Program-made: the position numbers and the translations under genes | Assembly: GCA_029821265.1 (NCBI GenBank) | Contig: JALGTR010000096.1 | Location: 1 to 34,375 of the forward strand | Length of the DNA: 34,375 nt | Origin: Candidatus Zipacnadia bacterium | GTDB lineage: Bacteria; Armatimonadota; Zipacnadia; Zipacnadales; UBA5352 | Direction of reading: 5' to 3' | The notes under the pieces: generated by a model | Seen by the model: only the letters and a program-made list of their open reading frames with translations | What the model was told of the DNA's origin: nothing | The model's database searches: none | Shown: in pieces, positions 32,907 through 34,375 of the stretch | Position numbering within the stretch: position 1 is the first letter of the stretch | Layout of the letters: every line of letters begins with the position of its first letter

Positions 32907-33737
32907 TTACTCGGCCTCGAGCTCGCGCAACTGGGTCAGCGTAAAGACCGGTCCGTCGATACACACATATGTGCCCTTGATTGCGCAGTGCCCGCACTTT
33001 CCGACGCCGCAGGCCATGCGTCGCTCAAGCGACAGGTAGGTGTGCTCGGGCTCGAACTGCATCTCCTCGAGTTCCCTGACCACGAACGGATACATCACGG
33101 GCGGGCCGACGACGGTGGCGCAGGACCGTGAGGCGTCCATCTCGAGGTCCTCGAAGAGGGTGGTGATCAGCCCGACGTTCCAGTCCCAGTCGGCATGCGG
33201 GCGGTCGATGGTCAGGCGCAGATCGATGTCGTCACGCTCCAGCCACTCACCCATGAGGCTGTTGTAGAGCATCTGCTCGGGCGAGGCCATGCCGTAGAAG
33301 ACGATGAGATCGCCGAAGGCCTCGCGATCGTTCAGTATCGCCTCGATCAGACCGCGCTGAGGCGCCATGCCGATGCCGCCGGCGATGACGAGGACGTCGC
33401 GGCCGCGCATGCGATCCATGGGAAAGCCGTTCCCGAAGGGACCACGGAGGCCGACGTGGGCACCCGGCTCGAGTTCATGCAGCTCCTCGGTGACCCGGCC
33501 GCCGGGGTAGAGCCGAACCGTAAGCTGCACGCGCGGCTCGTCCCCGGGCATGCTGCAGAGCGTGAAGGGAGCTTCGCCCGCTCCGAACACGGTAAGCAGA
33601 ATGAACTGGCCGGGATTGTAGGGCATCGGTTCGCCGTCGAGCAGGTCGAACACGAATGTCTTCTCGAGGGGGTTCTCCTCGATCTTCTCGACAAGCTCCG
33701 CGGTTCGCGGGAGGTAGAGGCTGTCCTGCTGGGCCAT
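32907..33737 (-). CDS. FAD/NAD(P)-binding oxidoreductase with C-terminal [2Fe-2S], sulfhydrogenase gamma (HydG)-like
   Basis: 276 residues of the ferredoxin-NADP reductase superfamily. The FAD domain has YNPGQFILL and APFTLCSMP (58-64). The NAD(P) domain has VIAGGIGMAPQRGLI (117-131) and VVGPPVMYPFVV. The C-terminus binds a [2Fe-2S] cluster through C243, C248, C251 and C259 (ACGVGKCGHCAI, TYVCIDGPVF), as in dihydroorotate dehydrogenase PyrK and Pyrococcus sulfhydrogenase gamma. It probably exchanges electrons between NAD(P)H and the Fe-S beta subunit encoded just upstream. Its ATG overlaps the beta subunit's TGA (TGATG), indicating coupling. It is co-directional with, and 43 bases before, the antiporter-like hydrogenase gene. 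Confidence 0.92.
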   Translation of the reverse strand: MAQQDSLYLPRTAELVEKIEENPLEKTFVFDLLDGEPMPYNPGQFILLTVFGAGEAPFTLCSMPGDEPRVQLTVRLYPGGRVTEELHELEPGAHVGLRGPFGNGFPMDRMRGRDVLVIAGGIGMAPQRGLIEAILNDREAFGDLIVFYGMASPEQMLYNSLMGEWLERDDIDLRLTIDRPHADWDWNVGLITTLFEDLEMDASRSCATVVGPPVMYPFVVRELEEMQFEPEHTYLSLERRMACGVGKCGHCAIKGTYVCIDGPVFTLTQLRELEAE

Positions 33738-34375
33738 CAGCTCTCACCATCCCCCTCGCGCGCGGCATTTGCGCATTCGCGGCATTGCCATCCCCGCTCT
33801 CGGATCATCTGAGCGATGCGCGGCAGATCGATCTGTGCCGAACAGATCTGCACGCAGCGCCCGCAGCCCACGCAGCCGGGCCGCCCGTATTTCCTGAAGG
33901 TGTCCGCGCACAGTTTGTGATGCGCGTAGTGGAACATCCGCTCGGGCTCGGTCTCCCGAGGATTGAAGCCGCTGGCCTCGAGCGAGTAGCCGGGGAAGTG
34001 ACAGGAGTCCCAGCAGCGGATCCGGGCGCCGACGCCGTCCTCGACGTACTCGTGGGTGTCGAAGCAGCTGCAGACCGGGCAGACGAGCGAGCAGCTTCCG
34101 CAGGAGAAGCACCTCGCCCCGTGATCCAGCGCATCGCCTGGGCGATGTTGCCCTGGCGCTCGAACTTCTCCCAGGCACTCTTGAGGCGCCTGTCGCGTTC
34201 GTCGAACAGCTCCTCTGCCGCCTCGCTGAGCATATCTGCCGCGCGGTCGGCGAGCTCGGCGCCGCGCTCGCTGCCGATCTCCACGATGTAGGTGTCATCG
34301 AGCAGTGTTAGCTGCAGATCGTAGCCACTGCGGGCGATCGGTCCCGCGTGTGAGCACGTGCACCAGCAGGCATCG
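33737..34375 (-). CDS. 4Fe-4S dicluster protein, sulfhydrogenase beta (HydB)/AsrA-like; frameshifted and 5'-truncated by window edge
   Basis: The gene enters from beyond 34375. The upstream frame reads CWCTCSHAG, GYDLQLTLLDD, YIVEIGSERGAELA and KSAWEKFERQG, matching the N-terminal domain of the hydrogenase beta / anaerobic sulfite reductase A family. From about 34140 the family sequence continues in a different frame: RCFSCGSCSLVCPVCSCFDTHEY, then CWDSCHFPGY, and a second cluster GCVGCGRCVQICSAQID, to the TGA at 33737. The shift is equivalent to one missing base somewhere in 34125-34168, and a G run at 34111-34122 is close by. It may be a real mutation, an assembly error or programmed slippage. 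The protein would carry two [4Fe-4S] clusters and pass electrons from the FAD/NAD(P) subunit to the hydrogenase. The true start is not visible. Confidence 0.82.

Overview
The window is GC-rich, densely coded bacterial DNA. No stretch over 300 bases lacks a gene; the longest gaps are 11831-12075, 17992-18227 and 19624-19830. I saw no tRNA, rRNA, CRISPR array, insertion sequence or integrase. A secretin fragment points to an outer membrane. A SepF/YggS/ProC/YggT cluster points to a SepF-using (Terrabacteria-type) division apparatus. Together with many heparinase-like lyases and Gfo/Idh/MocA oxidoreductases, this suggests a diderm Terrabacterium such as Armatimonadota. That placement is inference, not a phylogeny.

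Region 1 (1-5849): the 3' end of a secretin-like gene on +, converging by ten bases on a seven-gene minus-strand operon. The operon runs zinc-ribbon/acidic protein - yggS - sepF - proC - yggT - CPBP membrane protease - DUF167, from a strong sigma70-type promoter at 5821-5849. It is a division-associated housekeeping cluster led by an unrecognised zinc-ribbon protein.

Region 2 (5914-12998): minus-strand genes Gfo/Idh/MocA oxidoreductase - lone receiver domain - uroporphyrinogen-decarboxylase-like protein - purQ. A second Gfo/Idh/MocA gene is divergent from the first. An aldo/keto reductase follows, and then a zinc alcohol dehydrogenase relic broken by an internal deletion and frameshift.

Region 3 (13020-27080): carbohydrate and envelope genes. 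These are a GT4 glycosyltransferase, a BNR/sialidase-like protein with an exported heparinase-like lyase, a cold-shock protein with clear promoter and terminator, and alanine dehydrogenase. A two-gene plus-strand unit follows: a leaderless DUF4962/heparinase protein and a secreted 1601-residue heparinase fused to a discoidin domain and an FG-GAP-type propeller. The three heparinase-like proteins differ in architecture and suggest breakdown of acidic polysaccharide, whose sugars could feed the oxidoreductases of region 2.

Region 4 (27112-34375, minus, running off the window): a group 4 membrane-bound [NiFe] hydrogenase operon with the HycG, HycF, HycD, HycE and HyfB/MrpD-like subunits. Unusually, its upstream genes are sulfhydrogenase-type beta (Fe-S) and gamma (FAD/NAD(P), [2Fe-2S]) subunits. 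This suggests a membrane hydrogenase wired to NAD(P)H. The beta subunit carries a frameshift, and the antiporter-like subunit lacks the usual TM5 glutamate. This is the most unusual system in the window.
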